A stretch of DNA of 64,000 bases from Massariosphaeria phaeospora (taxonomy: Eukaryota; Ascomycota; Dothideomycetes; Pleosporales), in NCBI GenBank assembly GCA_011032825.1, contig JAADJZ010000011.1, positions 744,001 through 808,000 of the forward strand, given 5' to 3'. A program made the position numbers and the translations under genes. Positions within the stretch are counted from its first letter, which is position 1. Each line of letters starts with the position of its first letter. The notes under the pieces are model-generated. The model saw nothing but the letters and a program-made list of their open reading frames with translations, was not told where the DNA came from and searched no databases. Shown here one piece after another: positions 1 through 10,384 of the stretch.

Positions 1-39
1 ATTAGTCTGGTGAAATCAGAATTAACGAGTTGTCCTTAC

Positions 40-516
40 TTGGGTAAATCGCTCAGGGCAGCCAGAACCTCCTTAGCCTCATCTTCTTGCCCTTCAGAAT
101 GAGCCATCTTGGCGACTCGGGTAACTCCAAGATAAACAGCAGGATGATGATAGCAAAAACAATCTGGAACGCAATGGGGAACCTCCAAGAGATACTGCTG
201 GGCTCGAGAAACGAGAAACCGAGATCGAGCCAATACGACAAGCAAATACCGCCCGTAACTAGAGACCCTTCAATCATGACCATCATGCCTCGGCGGTGCG
301 CTTTGCAGGTCTCGGGAAACGTACGTACGAACGATGGGAGCGTCAGCAGCCCGCCCATAACACCTTGGTCATAGCCAAATAGTCTTGAGATTTTTAGCAT
401 GCGAACATTGTTTGAGTCTTCTCCGTAACTCACAGGAAATCTATGCCAGCAATGACACTGATCGCAACATTCAGCTTCGAGCCGGTGAGCCCAAAGAAGC
501 GTTGGAACCCAAACAT
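40..516 (-). pseudogene. decayed MFS hexose/sugar transporter, 5' part
   Basis: The conceptual product belongs to the fungal sugar-porter branch of the MFS. Exon 1 (516-434) encodes an N-terminus starting MFGFQRFFGL. A 50-bp intron (433-384, GTGAGT donor) follows, then exon 2 resumes with LFGYDQGVMGG, the family's first-helix motif. Exon 2 jumps from SFVRTFPE directly to TCKAHRRG. Family members have roughly 80-100 residues between these points (helices 2-4 with the GRR loop), so a coding block is missing in frame. After PESPRWLILKGK the reading continues only in another frame (EDEAKEVLAALSDLP), so there is also a frameshift near 85-95. A GTAAGG donor at 39-34 suggests the original gene ran on past the window edge. 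A working transporter is unlikely. The sugar-porter family is clear; the substrate is unknown. Confidence 0.8.
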
Positions 517-2570
517 GGCGCCGGCTGTGAGTGCTTGTCTTTCAACAAAGGGTATCTCGAAGCCAGCTTTCGAGATACAAACTGACGCGTCGAATCCGGT
601 AAAGAAAGGAAAAGGTACAGGTAGCTTCTCACCAGAAAGCCGTGGACCTCGTCTTCAATATAAACGTTCCGAGTAAACCTCCGGTCCACAAAACCCCACC
701 CATTAGACTACCACAACTCACATCCGAAACACAAAACACACGATCCTGGGAAACATACACTGCAATAAGTATTGCGCATCTAACAAATCCCCGGTGCGGA
801 GAACCCTACAGGAACTGTTTCCTTCCGGCTGATCAGCAGCGAAGTGTTTTGTGGCCAGAGAGTGGCCCTGTTGCGATATGACGTTGCGCGTGCGGTTTGC
901 CTAATGAGGGTATCCCGAGCCCGAGCCCGAGGTACTGAGTGGGGTTCTCTGCGAGCTCTTGAGGGGGACAGAAAAGGAATGTGGAGTATCACGAGAGACA
1001 TGCGCAGGTACACTCCTGAATAAAGAGCCCGCCTACAGTTCGATATGGTCGAATTCACTATCCAATCCAGCAGGTGCAAATCAATTCAGCGTCGAACCAC
1101 CCACCCCCTAGAAAATAATCCAATATGCTGACGTTCCGTATAATGGTAGGCGACTAGACCATGAAACAATACTCCCTATACTCGGATGTGAAGCGTTACG
1201 TAGCCGCAGCACGTTATACAGCAACTAGACATAGTAAGAGTTTCACCATGCTGTCTTTTTGTAATCAACACAGGCGTTTGGAAGCGCGTGCAACATCGTG
1301 TCCGTCGACATGTTAGATGACACCAAGCGTGAGAACGAGTGCACGAACGGAGTACCTGTTGGTAGCAGTTGATGCCATAAATAATACGACTAGCCTAGTT
1401 GTAGGTGTCTATTATCACCTAGTGTTTGATTATCCGAGGGATTTGGAAGAGAGTGTTTGACAAAAAGTGGAGAGGTTGAAACTTTGTTTCGTTTTGCAGA
1501 GGAGCGCACTGTGATCAGGGCTCTTCAACGTCAATAACGTAGCCTTGCAAATAGTTGCTATGCTGTCGCTAGGGAGACCTGGCTACCAGAGAGTAGCAGT
1601 TTATCCAGAGAAGAGTGAGGTAACCAAATCTATCGCAGAGGAAGGCCGGGAGGATGCAGGTGTGGTGCGGCGAGGCAACAGCAGCGCTGGGCAGCGGCGC
1701 GGCAGAAGACTTGTGCGACCAGTTTGCAGCGGCGAGGACGAGGATAGAGAGCGGGTGTTTGCATGCTGATAGATGAGGAAGAGATGAGGTGCAAGTCCCG
1801 AGATGAGGGAGCACTCTTAGCCAGCTCGGAAATAGAGTGGACCGTGGCGCGGCCGCAACTGGCAGGCACCACGCACCACTCCTGCCGCCGCCGCCGCCGC
1901 CCCTGGGGGGTCAGCTGGCGATGGCACCCGGGCGGCTACAAAGCAGCCGTGTCTCGACGCTCCCCGCCGCGCGCTGCTATTGTTGTCGTTGTCGTTGTCG
2001 CTGTTGAAAGAGGCTGCCACAACAAGCAGACGGCAAGTGTCTTTATCTCGCGGCGCACATCGTGCCTGGCCCTGGCCTGTTCTTTGATCGCTTAGCGCCT
2101 TCGAAACACGGCTAGCCCGCAAGCCCGGAGCCAAGTCCCAACACGCCCGCCAGCGCCAGCGCCAGTGCCCTCACACCTGCCGCCGCCGCCGCCCACCATC
2201 CGCTCGTCTTCACCACACCTCTTCGCAGGCGTGCCACTGGTCGCCGTTATTCTTGTCGCTCGTTACCCTCCCTTCCGCCTCTCCTCCTCCCCTCGCGCCC
2301 AAACGACGTCTCGAGGCCGTTGCCGCTGCTTCGATTCGCCCTGTCGTAGCCGCTGCCTCGATTGCTCCTTTGTCCTCACCCACCGCATCTCGGTCGCACG
2401 GCAGCCAGACAGCCCCTCACGTCCACCCTGCGCAACCTGCTCGTGGCCTAGGACCGTTGCACACCGCCGGCTCGGTGGACCATCCAGCTTTGCTTGGCCG
2501 CGCGTCGCCTTTCGCTCTTAATCCACGACCGCCGATCTCCCAGAGCAGCCGCACGCCAGCAACTCCCACC
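517..2570. other. intergenic region and 5' leader of the Opy2-like gene
   Basis: No gene is supported here. Around 1100-1560 the sequence is moderately AT-rich. From about 1650 it becomes GC-rich with CCG-type runs (about 1885-1905) and TTGTCGTTG repeats (about 1980-2000). From 2160 to 2570 it is pyrimidine-rich, which fits a long transcribed leader of the gene starting at 2571. Open frames in this stretch look like by-products of GC richness. Confidence 0.5.
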
Positions 2571-4100
2571 ATGGCGGCCATCACTCCCAGAGGTGCGTGC
2601 CTGAACGTTCCTTGCCACTCAGAAGTAGCTAACATGGCAGCAGACGTCGAGAATGTCATGCGGACCATCTTCCGCCGCTGCGTCCAGTGCGACAAGGAAT
2701 CCTATCCTTCCTGTGCTCCTCTCAACTGCGCAGCGGGAGAGATATGCGTCCTGATCCCCCCCAATTGCGACAGCTGCGCGACGGCCAAGTGTGCTCCAGA
2801 TCCCACCGCCGTGCTAGCACCGCCGCCGAAGAAGCCAAATGTTGGAGCCATTGCCGGAGGCGTCATCGGAGGAGTGGTTTTCATTGCCGTGCTCACATTC
2901 GTGGTCTGGAAGTTCTGTCTCAAGGGCCGCAGACGGCAGTACGAGGAGGGAGATTGGCAAGAGGTGGACATGACGGCACAGGAGAAGGTGGACCAAGACT
3001 TCGTGTCACGGCGGAGTACGAGGGCGTCCACACACACGGTGGCTTCGATGGCTTCGTCTGTCCTGACGCGGGCCTCCAACATCATCCAGATTGCATACAT
3101 CCCAGGCGTGACAAACCGGTCGGGCCCTGGTTCCCCAGACCTCCTCGTCCCACCCGTTCCACCGATTCCCGCCATGTCTCCCTCGTCCGGTCTCAGCAGC
3201 CCGTACGCCAACTCCGAGCAACACTTCTTTGTTCCAACCGACTTCCGCGACTCGATGGCTTCTGGCACCACCGACGCACGCAGCAGCTTCGCCCCTACTC
3301 TTGCGCCAAGTCTCGCGCGAGGCAGTGTTGCCTCTACCGTCTACCGTCAGAACGCCATTGTTTCTCCACTACCAGCCCAGACCATTGTTCGGGGGAAAGC
3401 GGCTGTCGTCAGCGTCAAGTCGAGCGGCTCCAACAGTCCAGTCGAGACCCCAGGCATCGATACACCTCCTGTGCCTCAAATCGACCCGAAGCATTCTGTG
3501 CAACCGATCCGCATTCAGATGCCGGGCATGACTAGCAGCTCCTCGACAACACTTAGCTCACAGAATTCAGTACGTAGCACCGCCACATTGGGCAAGGTTC
3601 GCGCTCTCAACATCACCAAGAGGAGGCCATCGGACACAACTCCCCCGAAGAGTTCCTCTTCGAATGATAGCGACATCACAGTCACTTCCCCCGAGACTCT
3701 TGTGCCTCCCATGAGGCCTCTGACGGACATATCCTTAGCCTCCACTGATGATGGAGTCATGCACGCTCGTGCCCGTCAAGCTCGTAGTGTGGATTCCGAG
3801 TCAGACTCTGAAGATGACGACCACTATCACTTCCGACGAAGCCTTCTTCGGGCCTCCTCGAGCGCGCGAGACTCCGATATTACCGACATCCAAGATACCC
3901 CGACCACAGTGCAGAGTCCGTTCACAGACAACTCCAGGGTTGACAATTCGCGGCCAGACATACCGCAACGGCACACCTCGTCATCAAGTGCATTCCGAGC
4001 ACCTATGACACCTATCCGCGAGGAGTCTTCTAAGCGGGTAAGCGCCGCGTCCAAGCGGACACAGAGCCCGTTTTCAGATGACAATCGAAGTGATCTATAG
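2571..4100 (+). CDS. OPY2: Opy2-like membrane anchor of the HOG MAPK pathway
   Basis: Opy2 proteins are single-pass plasma-membrane anchors that recruit Ste50/Ste11 for the HOG and filamentous-growth MAPK cascades. Predicted exons are 2571-2592 and 2641-4100, giving 493 aa. The 48-bp intron has GTGCGT, AGCTAAC and GCAG signals; its length is a multiple of three, so a retained reading also stays open. The start at 2571 has a strong CCCACCATGG context. A short N-terminal segment carries eight cysteines, starting CVQC and ending in CDSCATAKC, which matches the Opy2 domain. A glycine-rich transmembrane helix follows (VGAIAGGVIGGVV onward), then a basic stop-transfer KGRRR. The remaining ~370 residues are a Ser/Thr/Pro-rich cytoplasmic tail with many SP/TP sites and acidic patches, as expected for a phosphorylated adaptor. 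There is no classical signal peptide. Confidence 0.85.
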   Translation: MAAITPRGACLNVPCHSEVANMAADVENVMRTIFRRCVQCDKESYPSCAPLNCAAGEICVLIPPNCDSCATAKCAPDPTAVLAPPPKKPNVGAIAGGVIGGVVFIAVLTFVVWKFCLKGRRRQYEEGDWQEVDMTAQEKVDQDFVSRRSTRASTHTVASMASSVLTRASNIIQIAYIPGVTNRSGPGSPDLLVPPVPPIPAMSPSSGLSSPYANSEQHFFVPTDFRDSMASGTTDARSSFAPTLAPSLARGSVASTVYRQNAIVSPLPAQTIVRGKAAVVSVKSSGSNSPVETPGIDTPPVPQIDPKHSVQPIRIQMPGMTSSSSTTLSSQNSVRSTATLGKVRALNITKRRPSDTTPPKSSSSNDSDITVTSPETLVPPMRPLTDISLASTDDGVMHARARQARSVDSESDSEDDDHYHFRRSLLRASSSARDSDITDIQDTPTTVQSPFTDNSRVDNSRPDIPQRHTSSSSAFRAPMTPIREESSKRVSAASKRTQSPFSDDNRSDL

Positions 4101-5193
4101 GTCTTGTAACACGTGCATCACTGTACGAATTGACATGGCGTTTTTTTTGGAACAGCCACCGTAACGGATTGGTGAGCTTGGAAATGAGATATCACAGCCA
4201 CAGCGGCGACAGTCATTTTCTTCCTGTAACTTCTATTTCGATTCTTCTGATACCGGAGAGGTATGCAGGTTAGGGTTTTTGGAGGCTTGAATGCTTTGCC
4301 TGACGAAAGGCGAGGCTTGCCACTCCATCTATTTACCCCGTTTGATATCCAGCCACGTGCTACGGAAAAGCCCGGGCACGTCTTCAGTATGTAGGCTTAT
4401 TATCTCGTGCGCGATCTAATTCAATAAAAAAAAGTTCAATACGATGCTATGTGCAAGCTTGGGCTCTACGTGTTGATGTTGTGTTGCTGTGCCGCCTCCG
4501 TGAACGTTCGGGCGTGTTTCGTCTAATCGTCAAAGAAAACGACGTCGCCAGAAGTTGCAGACGCCCGGACATGGGTGAAACAGGGACGACTCCTCCGTCT
4601 TGACTCTTGACTCTTGTGGTGGTGGTCTTGGCCGGCCGGCCCGGGCAAACTGAAACTCGGCTAGCGGCTCCTTCAAAATACCTAGTCTCTCCGGGTCGGT
4701 TGCACAAGAGGACGGACGCCGTGCACAACAGACAGGCAGTACACATGTCATGAACGTCAAGAGGACGCTGGACAGGTGTACGTAGGTGTACGGGCGGGTA
4801 ATTGCAGCGCCTTTTGGTGGTGCGCGTGTTAAGCTGAGGTTTATTTGCGAGAGGTGAGGGTGAGTGGGATGCGCACGCGGAGATCGGCGGGCGCGTTTGG
4901 TTGGGGGTGTGGGTGTGGGGTCGAGTCGAGGCTCTTCGGAGGGGTCCGATAGAGGAGATCAATCAGATGGGATCGGCGCTGACTACTGTACTGACGTCGG
5001 CGCTTGCTTTGCTGTGGAGGGGTTGCGGTTTGTTTTTGCGAACGGCGTCTCTGTTCAGGAATTGACCTGCTGGTGGTTCTAACGGCGCTGGACTCGACAG
5101 CTTGAAAGTCCGTCTTCCAATCTATTCTGCTCTTACTACTTCCCCTCGTACAATCTGAATCCGATCAGCTATCCACAGCTCCCAGCATAGCTT
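4101..5193. other. intergenic region
   Basis: This holds the probable 3' end of the Opy2-like transcript (AATAAAAAAAAG near 4421-4434) and the upstream region of the hydrolase gene. A 171-aa open frame on the minus strand at 4447-4962 has no recognisable domain and was not accepted. Confidence 0.4.
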
Positions 5194-5700
5194 ATGACAA
5201 CAAGCTCCTCACCAGCTACCCATCGCATCTCCGCCCTCACCAACCACCTCCCCACCCCACCCACAACAATGGCAACCGCAACAACCCCCACCTCCTCCAA
5301 ACCGCCCATAACCTGCCACGTCCTCGACACCACGCTCGGGCGCCCCGCCCCCTCAATCCCCGTGCTCCTCACGCTGCACAACCCGCCCTCGTCGCTCACC
5401 AGCCCGCTCAAGTTCTCCGGCACCACCAACGCCGACGGGCGCGTCACGGCCTGGAAGCCCGAGTCGCCGTTCTCGAGCGACGGCCTCGACGCCGTGTTCC
5501 AGCGCGGCGGCGGCGGCGACCACAAGTACAGTTTGACGTTCGATACGGAGGCGTATTTTGCGGAGAGGGGGGTTAAGCCGTTTTTTCACGAGGTCGAGGT
5601 GAGGTTTAGGGTGGGGGAGGAGGAGAGGGGGAGGGGGGAGCATTTTCATGTGCCGGTGCTGTTGGGGCCGTTTGGGTATACGACGTATAGGGGGTCGTGA
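5194..5700 (+). CDS. 5-hydroxyisourate hydrolase (transthyretin-like), peroxisomal
   Basis: HIUase hydrolyses 5-hydroxyisourate, the product of urate oxidase, to OHCU in purine degradation. The 168-aa product has the family landmarks in order: CHVLDTTLGRPA (about residues 39-50), NADGRVTAW, FFHEVEVRF and the C-terminal HFHVPVLLGPFGYTTYRGS. It therefore carries the catalytic His, Arg, His and the terminal YRGS signature. The upstream ATG at 5194 is chosen because it adds residues 11-19, RISALTNHL, a perfect PTS2 match (R-I-x5-H-L). An N-terminal PTS2 is known in several HIUases, so import into peroxisomes is inferred. A glycine run (RGGGGGD) and an Arg/Gly/Glu-rich insert before HFHVP are local oddities. 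Codons shift from C-ending in the first two thirds to G/T-ending at the 3' end. No intron is seen. Confidence 0.92.
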   Translation: MTTSSSPATHRISALTNHLPTPPTTMATATTPTSSKPPITCHVLDTTLGRPAPSIPVLLTLHNPPSSLTSPLKFSGTTNADGRVTAWKPESPFSSDGLDAVFQRGGGGDHKYSLTFDTEAYFAERGVKPFFHEVEVRFRVGEEERGRGEHFHVPVLLGPFGYTTYRGS

Positions 5701-5984
5701 GGGGGCGGGGGTTGCGGAGTGGTGATCGAGGAGATGAGGGAGGGCTATGGGTATAACTGTGCTGGGGTTTTCAGGCTGCGATTGTAGCTTCTAAGGGCAC
5801 TCATCCAGTTCAAGGAGCAGACAGTGGCAAGAGAGCAGACTACATGAGTAGCTTGTCTAATACCTTTTGCCTCATGCATCATCAAGAACTCGCACCTTCC
5901 CACACCTCGCTCCTTCCCCGCTCAACCCAGCCACCAAGCCCCTTCCCTCCCCACCTGCATCCACTCCCCCACGTCACCTTCTCA

Positions 5985-7830
5985 TTCCGCCCTTTCCCAT
6001 ACTATATATACCGCACAATCTCCAGAATCAGCATGAAGAAATCCCGGATCCCCACAGGGCGAAAACCCCCGGGTGCCGTAATGGTATCGCCGCACAGCTC
6101 TGCGCTTCGCCGCCCCTATTTCAGTTATGCCACTCGTGGGCAACAACGCTGAGTCGTAAGTCCTCCGTCGTAAGTCCTCCGTTCATGACGGGGGCGGATA
6201 TGAGTAGATGGAGATGGGCCTCGTTGCAAGGAGCTGTAGCGAGTGAGATTATTATTTTTGGGCGGTGCTGTGGGTTCGAGTATGGCTGAAAACACTTTTT
6301 GGTGCTGCAGACGGTTGGGCTGGGGTGGGATGGTATGGGAAGGCACTGCTGAGCTGTGCTGCTCGTGCGTGACTGCCTGATAGAACGAGAAGTCGCCACA
6401 TCTCCACATCCTCGCGCCTTCCTATCTGTCCGCCGTGCGTCGTGCATGCTTTCCCTTCCCGTCAGTTCGCCCCCCTCAGTCCCTGCCCGTCCCAAATTCC
6501 CCGCTTCCCATCATATATATACCGCATACTTTCCCAAAACCCCATCAAACAACACGCGTGCCGTAATGGTACCACTGCCTGCTCTGAGTCTCGCCGCCCC
6601 AAGTATTAGTGCAGCGGTTATTGCTGTTGCACTAAGAGTAGGCAACGGGCTTGATCTTTTCATTAGTGCATCAGGCCTGGCGAACGCTGAAACATATTCT
6701 TTGGCATAATAGGCCGCAGGCAAAGAGTAGGCAGCTTGAGTTTTTTTTTTGTGGGGCGGTGCTGAGTTCGAGCATGGCCGAAAGCGATTTTTTTTGGTGT
6801 TGCAGACGGTGGAAGGCACTCCTGTGCGTGACTGCCGTATAGAACAGGAAGTCGCCACATCTCCCTACTTTCGCGCCTTCCTGTCCGCTGTGCATCGTGC
6901 ATGCCTTCTCAGAAGGGTCCCCTTAATTGCCTCCCTCTAGTCCCTGCCAGTTCAGTTCAGTTCCACATCCCCGCCCTCCATCCCATATATACCTTATAAT
7001 TTCCCAAATCCCCATTAAGAAAAGCACGCGTGCCGCAATGGTTCCGCTGCCTGCTCTGCGCCTCGCCACCCCAATAATTAGCCCATCCTTGTGGCAGGCC
7101 GGAAGCGACGGCTACCTGGACGCCGTTGGTTGCATGGGTTAAAAGTAGGCAACCTTCTGACGGCTCGAAGTAGTTGGGAACCCTTATGGGTGAACATTGC
7201 CCTGCCTCGAAGCGCGCTGAAAGGTAGCATTGGGCCGCGGGGCAAAAGAGTGGGCAGCGTGGATTTTTTTTTGAGGGGGTGCGTGTGTTCGCGTCTGTGT
7301 GGGGGAAGGGTTTTTTTGGGGGGGGAGGGGGTGTAGGGCATTCTTGGGATAATGTGTGGTATGTCGGTGCATCGTGTAAACTGTTATATCTAATGTTGTA
7401 AAGCTCAGGTGTACCGTATCTCAGCTGACTTTCGTTTGTAAGTAGCGGATGGGAAGGTGCGCTCCTTCTTTCCAATACCTCGTGTGCCTTCCAATTCCAT
7501 CTGCCCACCTATACCGCCCCACAACCACCCCTCATCTCATTGCCCCATATATACCGCATAACACCAGCAGACTCTCAATAATAAACCAAGCACATGTGCT
7601 GGAGTGGTACCGCCGCTGTCCGCGCTTCTCCGCCCCTGGTTGCCAGTTCCCGAACATCGAAAGAGCGTTTAGAACTGAGGAGTACACTGGTTTTACCAAT
7701 CGAAATCTTCATGGGCTGCGTTGAATCGGGACAGCGTGAGGGGATCTTTTTGAGGGGGGGTGCTGTGTGATGCGTTCGAGTTCGTGTGGCGAGAACTTTT
7801 TTTTTTGGTATATTTGAATCCGCGGCTGGA
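5985..7830 (+). repeat. four diverged tandem copies of a ~0.5-kb unit with TATA-like core
   Basis: Four copies share ordered blocks. Each has ATATATACC (about 6003, 6513, 6985, 7547), giving spacings of roughly 511, 470 and 562 bp. In copies 1-3 a CACGCGTG/GGGTGCCGYAATGGT block comes 50-75 bp later, then a CTGCCTGCTCTG-like C-rich block, a poly-T run with GGGCGGTGCTG, a GTTCGAGYATGGCYGAA block and a second poly-T run ending GGTGYTGCAGACGGT. Copies 1 and 2 also share AGTCGCCACATCTCC and TGCATGC blocks. Copies 1-3 place an ATG at 6081, 6566 and 7038. These open short frames of 23, 47 and 34 codons with related beginnings (MVSPHSSAL, MVPLPALSL, MVPLPALRL). Copy 4 lacks the ATG. Copies 1-2 are closest and copy 4 is most degraded. 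No transposase, terminal repeat or tRNA A box was seen. Function unknown. Confidence 0.8.
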
Positions 7831-10384
7831 GGCTGGAGGATGGGAAGATACGTTTGATGTAGCTGGGCAGTAACAGATATTTGAATCTTCGTAATCATGT
7901 TTTCGTAATTATGATAGACCTGCAGGCGCATACCACCCCTTCTCTTATCACGCAGTAACAAGGAGCTGGGGGTGAGTGTGGGGTGGGACGTTGTAGTTGG
8001 GAGTCTTAGCGGTGGGGGCAATGTACTTTTGCTGGCGGTGATGAAAGGGGGTTGGAATCTAATTGTGATAATCGGAGGACGCATCGTGCACCTAGCCAGT
8101 GTTGCAGAACTGACATTACCCGGACCCATTGCATAACTGGCATCCGCCATAACTCCCTCGGTATATGAGCACCAGCACCGTCGGTTCCAACCTGCGCTGG
8201 TTCGAAGCGTCGTCAAAATGAGAGCAGAAATCCACTGCCTTCCACAACTGTGCCGTCGACGGACCAGGACGAGAAGTGGAAGCGATGCCGCTGGAGCCCA
8301 TGCTCTGGTCAATTCGTAATGCCCTGGACGTTTACTGGACAATCGTCTGCGCGGACTTCCGTGGTGCTGTGAGTGATGATCATCTGGAGAGCATTCTGTC
8401 GAGATAAGAACGGGTACGGACTTACTGGAAACCGCTGGCGCAGGAGCAGCAGCTGTGAGAAGTGGGAGAGCGGGGACGAGACTTGATGTTGGAACGTGCA
8501 TAGTGGAGTTGTTGAGGAAGAATAAGAATCGGACTTCGACACCTACACTAACATTCATATGATTGAACCGCGTCGAACTCCTAGGCTGTACTGTCCGTCA
8601 CCGGGGTGTAGACTGTTTCTGGCGGCAGTATAAGCCTCCCAGTGTTGGCAACAGGATGCGGTCCTTTTACGGAGATTTTAGGGGTATGTTAGGTACGTGA
8701 TAGCTAGTTGCGGGAAAGGGGTGGGACGGACTGGTCGTTGGTCAACAGCTGCCTCTTTCGAATACCTAAGCTCATCTGATGACTATTTGGGATTGAGCTG
8801 CTTGTAAGTCTGGCCCAGAGTATACTGACTGTTGAGATTGTTGTTGTAGTCCGACTGACTGTGGGGTGCATTGCGTCGTCCCGTTACTAGGGGTGAATTT
8901 GTTTTCAGCATGCGCTAAGTGGTCTATTTTGTGGAGCGCGATGCTTAGATAGCACAACCACGGTTGAGTCAATACGACTCCTATAAAATCTTCGTCCCTT
9001 TCTGCACTTTGTCTTGCACCCACGTCTTCTCTCATATTGAATCCAGCAGCTCGCACCGATGACTGGTCGGTGGCATTCCTGTTTGGCCACAAGAAGAGGA
9101 GAAACCGGCTACTGTTTCCACGGGCGGGTACTGAGATGTTCTGAGCGATTGGCCGGGTAGAAGATATGATGGTGTGTAGACCAAGTATGCACCAGAGTCG
9201 AAGCTGGCCCTCGATCGCAGCCTGTGGGTATGGATCGGACACGCTCGCCTGGGCACCTGCCGCTTGCGGCAGCGGCAACTCAACCTGGCCCCCGGGCGGG
9301 GAAAGAGAAGGAAGCGACGGACGGCGGCCCCCCAGCGCTAGCAGCCTCACGATGCGATGCATCGCCCAGCACTATGCGCTCGCAACAACACCACAGCGCA
9401 CAGTCGGCCTGCCAGATGCATGGCGATAGCTGGCCTCAGCCGAGCGCGCATCTGAGATGAAGATGATGATGGCAGGCTGACGAAGGGCAATAATATCGGC
9501 CGGCCTTTTTATCCGTGCACCTGGAGCCGCCGGCGCCGGATGCAGCAACGATCGTCGCAGCCCAGCCGAGCGGTCAGCAGATGGCGACAGTGATTGGCTG
9601 CGCCTGCCGGCTTGCTTATGAATTGGCAAAGCCAGCAGACACGTGATGCGCTCCTTAGCGGTGACGTTTTCTCGCCCAAATGCGACGCCCGTCGACATCA
9701 TCGCCAACGCCTCGATTGTCATCATCGCCCTCGACACAGAACCTGCCCGCCGGGACCGCCTCAGAGCCTCACTGCGACCGTGGACAGCTCGTGGACTTTA
9801 TTGGAAGTTGCACAGCGCATCCACCGTCCGTGGCACACAGCCGGTGCGAATTTGGCTGCTCGTTGTCCGCTCGAGTGGTGCCGGTCGTGCTTGGGAAAGG
9901 CCTGCGACTGTCGTCAGGGGCCGTGAAGCATTGCGTCATTACACTCGCACCTCGAGAGACACAGCCGCCACCGCAATCGCTGCTGGGTCGCGCGCTCGCA
10001 ATCCGTCGCAGCACTGCTCAGAGAGCGTTGCGATAGCCCGCTTTGCGCTGTGTGAAAGTGCCTGTCGCGCGAGGTACGTCGCCGTTCTTGTTGTTGTGTC
10101 GCTGTCGCTGGCGCCGCACTTTTGCCACGCCTGAACGAGCCTGCGACTCACCCGCAACCAGCGCGCCCTCACCCTCACCCCTCCGCTGCATTGCCCATTG
10201 CCGCGTGTGTGTGACTGTCTAACGCAGGCGACAGACAAACCGCAGACCCAATTCGAGCACCTGGCGCTGGCTGAGACTGCGCGACGACACGAGCGCCGCG
10301 GAAGAAAGTGTCGAGCGTGAAAGGTCCGACCGAGTCCCACGAGACGATCCCTCTGCCCATCAACCGCTACGTCACCAATCCACA
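7831..10384. other. long intergenic region and probable atfA leader
   Basis: No supported gene. A minus-strand stretch near 8300-8501 has a signal-peptide-like start and a GTAAGT donor but cannot be extended in frame (see rejected items). From about 9200 the sequence is GC-rich with several ATGs upstream of 10385, so the bZIP gene may have a long leader with upstream open frames, for example one opening at 9643. The transcription start cannot be placed by eye. Confidence 0.4.

Noticed and set aside
2702..3271. 189-codon minus-strand open frame
   Set aside because: Antisense shadow of the Opy2-like gene.
6255..6300. B-box-like GGTTCGAG motif suggesting a tRNA-derived SINE
   Set aside because: The motif recurs in the array but deviates in the other copies, no A box lies at the right distance, and no cloverleaf can be drawn.
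8300..8505. Possible small secreted protein on the minus strand starting at 8501 (MHVPTSSLVPALPLL) with a GTAAGT donor at 8425
   Set aside because: Every acceptor tried leads quickly to a stop or leaves a frame with no recognisable sequence. A relic is possible but not supportable.
9643..10134. 163-codon open frame on the plus strand upstream of atfA
   Set aside because: Low-complexity, Arg/Ala-rich translation typical of GC-rich leader DNA; no domain. At most an upstream ORF.
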